Assembly: GCA_018064385.1 (NCBI GenBank) | Contig: JAGHVI010000189.1 | Location: 1 to 9,735, forward strand | Length of the DNA stretch: 9,735 nt | Source of the DNA: Candidatus Minthenecus merdequi | Lineage (GTDB): Bacteria > Bacteroidota > Bacteroidia > Bacteroidales > Paludibacteraceae | Reading direction: 5' to 3' | Part shown: piece by piece, positions 7,991-9,735 of the stretch | Layout: each line of letters begins with the position of its first letter | Position numbering within the stretch: the stretch's first letter is position 1 | Notes under the pieces: model-generated | Told to the model about the DNA's origin: nothing | The model's input: the letters and a program-made list of their open reading frames with translations, nothing else | The model's database searches: none | Made by a program: the position numbers and the translations under genes

Positions 7991-9082
7991 ATGCTCACAG
8001 AAAAAATACTACAACAACTGAACTCGTTGAACTCTCGTTTTGAGGAGGTTAAGACACTCATAACAGACCCTGACATAATTTCTGACACACATCGTTTTGT
8101 GAAACTCAACAAGGAATACTCAGAACTTCAACGAGTCATTGAAACGCGAGACTGTTATATGAGACTACAAAGTTCAATTCAAGATGCACGAGATATTCTT
8201 CATACCTCTTCAGATGCAGAACTGAAAGAACTTGCAAAGTCTGAACTTGAAAATTCAGAGCCGCAGCTTGAGCCACTCGAACAAAAACTGAAAACACTTC
8301 TTATTCCGGCAGACCCAGACGACTCACGGAATTGTACAGTTGAAATACGTGGTGGTACTGGTGGCGATGAAGCGGCGTTATTCGCTGGAGACCTTTATCG
8401 TATGTATTCCAGATACTGTGAATTGCGGGGACTTCAAACCCAACTTATTTCTATGACGGAGGGTACTGTAGGTGGATTCAAGGAGATAATCTTTAATGTA
8501 ACATCAGACACAGAAGGCGCATACGGTATATTGAAATACGAATCCGGTGTTCATCGAGTTCAGCGCATACCAGCCACCGAGACACAAGGGCGTATTCACA
8601 CCTCAGCGGCGACTGTTGCCGTTCTTCCTGAGGCTGATGACGTTGATATACAGATAAATCCAGCGGATCTTGAGTGGCAGACAGCGCGTTCATCGGGAGC
8701 AGGAGGTCAGAATGTAAACAAGGTAGAAACAAAAGTTCAACTATATCATAAGCCATCCGGTATTATGATACAGTGTCAGATAACGCGCAAACAGACAGAA
8801 AACCGTGAACTTGCGCTTCAGATGCTCCGCACCCGACTGTACGACCAGGCGATGCGTGAACACAATGATGCCATAGCCTCTCGTCGTAAATCTCTTGTTT
8901 CGACGGGAGACCGTTCAGCAAAAATCCGCACATACAACTATCCTCAGTCACGCATAACAGACCACAGAATTGGATTTACCACACATAATCTTTCGGATTT
9001 TCTTGATGGCAATATCCAGTCTCTCATAGATGCACTTGTGATAGCTGAAAATGCAAATCGTTTGTCGGAAACCAATCTTTAA
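7991..9082 (+). CDS. prfA: Peptide chain release factor 1 (RF1)
   Basis: RF1 reads UAA and UAG in the ribosomal A site and triggers release of the finished polypeptide. The protein has 363 residues, normal for RF1. An N-terminal coiled-coil-like domain covers about 1-105. EIRGGTGGDEAALFAGDLYRMY begins at 119. The codon-recognition tripeptide P194-A195-T196 lies in QRIPATETQGR and marks RF1; RF2 has SPF. The catalytic G238-G239-Q240 lies in SSGAGGQNVNK, and its Gln is the usual target of PrmC methylation. The C-terminal STGDRSAKIRTYNYPQSRITDHR (from 304) is typical. The ATG at 7991 has no Shine-Dalgarno at normal distance, only A-rich sequence; GGAGG at 7964-7968 is too far upstream. In the reading frame a TGA at 7955 rules out a longer ATG-started form. 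It is flanked on both sides by related copies of an intergenic element. Confidence 0.97.
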   Translation: MLTEKILQQLNSLNSRFEEVKTLITDPDIISDTHRFVKLNKEYSELQRVIETRDCYMRLQSSIQDARDILHTSSDAELKELAKSELENSEPQLEPLEQKLKTLLIPADPDDSRNCTVEIRGGTGGDEAALFAGDLYRMYSRYCELRGLQTQLISMTEGTVGGFKEIIFNVTSDTEGAYGILKYESGVHRVQRIPATETQGRIHTSAATVAVLPEADDVDIQINPADLEWQTARSSGAGGQNVNKVETKVQLYHKPSGIMIQCQITRKQTENRELALQMLRTRLYDQAMREHNDAIASRRKSLVSTGDRSAKIRTYNYPQSRITDHRIGFTTHNLSDFLDGNIQSLIDALVIAENANRLSETNL

Positions 9083-9165
9083 GGGGTGGTTCTATTAATT
9101 CAACGTTAAGAAAGGAAAATAAAGACAAGTAACGAATAAACTTTTTGGTGTTTTAGAAGTTTCTT
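9083..9165 (+). repeat. Post-stop intergenic element, copy 2 (after prfA)
   Basis: This starts on the base after the prfA TAA and matches 7833-7913 block by block: TTCTATTAATTCA at 9090-9102, CGTTAAG at 9104-9110, ATAAACTTTTTGGTG at 9136-9150 and GTTTCTT at 9159-9165. The hairpin of copy 1 is poorly kept here, and a TAG interrupts the frame that is open in copy 1. What is conserved is therefore the nucleotide sequence, not a peptide. Confidence 0.7.
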
Positions 9166-9175
9166 TTTTGATAAA

Positions 9176-9234
9176 TTACGCTGCAACGCGGCACAACAAA
9201 AATCATACATTTGTTGTGCTGCGTTGCGGTGTAA
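9176..9234 (+). repeat. Long inverted repeat / 25-bp RNA hairpin downstream of prfA
   Basis: The left arm 9176-9200 and right arm 9210-9234 pair over 25 positions around a 9-nt loop. Three pairs (9190-9220, 9182-9228 and 9180-9230) are G-U in the plus-strand RNA and would be C-A mismatches in a minus-strand RNA. The fold therefore favours a plus-strand transcript, probably the prfA 3' region. No T-run follows, so it is not a textbook intrinsic terminator. It may still stop or stabilise the transcript, or be a palindromic repeat. Confidence 0.7.
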
Positions 9235-9244
9235 ACACATACAT

Positions 9245-9297
9245 AACATGCTAGCCTAGGGCGATGTGTTTTGCACTCTGCCCTAGGCTAATATGTT
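9245..9297. repeat. Palindromic repeat with an 11-bp perfect core
   Basis: TAGCCTAGGGC (9252-9262) pairs perfectly with GCCCTAGGCTA (9280-9290). Beyond one mismatch, AACATG (9245-9250) pairs with TATGTT (9292-9297), including one G-T. This gives 17 pairs in an 18-position stem with a 17-nt loop. It stands next to two other hairpins, and together they look like a cluster of REP-like palindromes. That class is inferred; no transposase of the REP-associated kind lies in the window. Confidence 0.6.
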
Positions 9298-9387
9298 TAG
9301 GGCTTTCAGCCCGAAAGAACACCCTACCTTTCGGGGCGTGGGTGTTGCAGGTAATGAGTAGAGTTTTCGGACAGCCTCACCCCTAAA
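9296..9387 (+). repeat. Compact structured block: nested hairpins and possible pseudoknot
   Basis: Several complementary segments overlap here. GGGCT (9300-9304) pairs with AGCCC (9308-9312). CCCGAAAG (9310-9317) pairs with CTTTCGGG (9328-9335). AACACCC (9318-9324), lying in the loop of that stem, pairs with GGGTGTT (9340-9346). TTTAGGG (9296-9302) can close the block with CCCTAAA (9381-9387). Not all can form at once. Either a folded RNA or a decayed palindromic repeat cluster would explain them. Confidence 0.5.
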
Positions 9388-9415
9388 ATAATCCATAAAT
9401 TTTTTTCAAAAACAC

Positions 9416-9447
9416 TTGCATATATCAAAAAAACTCCTTACCTTTGC
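9416..9447 (+). promoter_or_regulatory. Textbook Bacteroidetes promoter for the gene at 9512
   Basis: TTG at 9416-9418, a 20-bp spacer and TACCTTTGC at 9439-9447 match the -33/-7 consensus exactly. The predicted start of transcription is about 9454-9457, giving a leader of about 55 nt before the ATG at 9512. The promoter lies just after the palindrome cluster, so the following gene is its own transcription unit. Confidence 0.75.
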
Positions 9448-9511
9448 AATACCTACTCCATACGGACAGTGAATATGATTATCAATCACTTACAATCAAA
9501 CCAACCTAAAT

Positions 9512-9735
9512 ATGCGTGACTATACCTTCGACAATATGCCAATCGTCTCAATCTCTGGCAGACTAAGTCGCAAAAGTGACATCTATTACCGTACCATAAA
9601 CGGAAAAATTTACGCCTATCTCCTCTGGAATCCCAACACCAAACCTCCTACCCTCGGCACTCTCCGTACTCGCCAAATCTTCAAAACAGCCTCTCTATAT
9701 ACTGCTCTCGACCTTAAACTCCCCTTCAAACGCAA
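9512..9735 (+). CDS. Unrecognised protein, 3' end beyond the window
   Basis: The reading frame opens at ATG 9512 (MRDYTFDNMPIVSISGRLSR...) and runs without a stop for 74 codons to the window edge, so only the N-terminus is seen. I do not recognise the family. Visible features are a basic GRLSRKSDIYYRTINGKIYA stretch (residues 16-35), then NPNTKPPT, then RTRQIFKTA. There is no signal peptide or membrane segment. The order 'G(R/K)..., NGK, N-P-PT, R...F..A' faintly recalls small Bacteroidetes proteins of phage or conjugative elements such as DUF6266, which is only a weak impression. Leucine is mostly CTC, and ACC, ATC and CCC-type codons are frequent, unlike the CTT/TTG-rich genes to the left. 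With its own promoter and a palindrome-rich upstream region, this suggests different ancestry. An in-frame ATG at 9536 is an alternative start. Confidence 0.65.
   Translation, partial: MRDYTFDNMPIVSISGRLSRKSDIYYRTINGKIYAYLLWNPNTKPPTLGTLRTRQIFKTASLYTALDLKLPFKR

Noticed and set aside
9245..9302. Integron attC-like site.
   Set aside because: The palindrome is superficially similar, but the flanks do not give the RYYYAAC/GTTRRRY core sites, and no integrase gene is present.

Overview
The window looks like chromosomal DNA of a Bacteroidales bacterium, most likely Prevotellaceae or a close relative with a type IX secretion system (T9SS). The grounds are a PorZ-type T9SS protein, a DPP-IV peptidase, a PCMD-domain exported protein, RdgB and RF1 proteins of Bacteroidetes type, A-rich leaders with little Shine-Dalgarno sequence, and three promoters matching the Bacteroidetes -33 TTG / -7 TAnnTTTGY consensus. 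There are no rRNA or tRNA genes, CRISPR arrays or transposase genes. The genus assignment is inference.

Layout. Positions 47-5117 (minus strand) hold a tightly packed operon, rdgB - porZ - dpp4, with gaps of 13 and 30 bp and a good promoter at 5145-5176. It combines nucleotide-pool sanitation (RdgB), the T9SS attachment complex (PorZ) and periplasmic proline-specific dipeptide release (DPP-IV). From a divergent promoter at about 5220-5253, the plus strand carries an extended-SDR protein with an unusual C-terminal zinc-finger-like module (5281-6789), a secreted PCMD-domain protein (6870-7832) and prfA, peptide chain release factor 1 (7991-9082).

The main unexplained signal is non-coding. A related element of about 80 bp begins directly after the stop codons of both the PCMD gene and prfA. 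Shorter sequences resembling its first part follow the stop codons of dpp4 (minus strand) and the SDR gene. After prfA, the 429 bp of 9083-9511 hold the second repeat copy, a 25-bp hairpin whose three non-Watson-Crick pairs are all G-U in the plus-strand RNA, an 18-bp palindrome, a compact hairpin/pseudoknot candidate, and then a textbook promoter. That promoter drives an unrecognised gene starting at 9512 and cut by the window end; its codon use is clearly more C-rich than that of its neighbours. This right end is the most accessory-looking part of the window.
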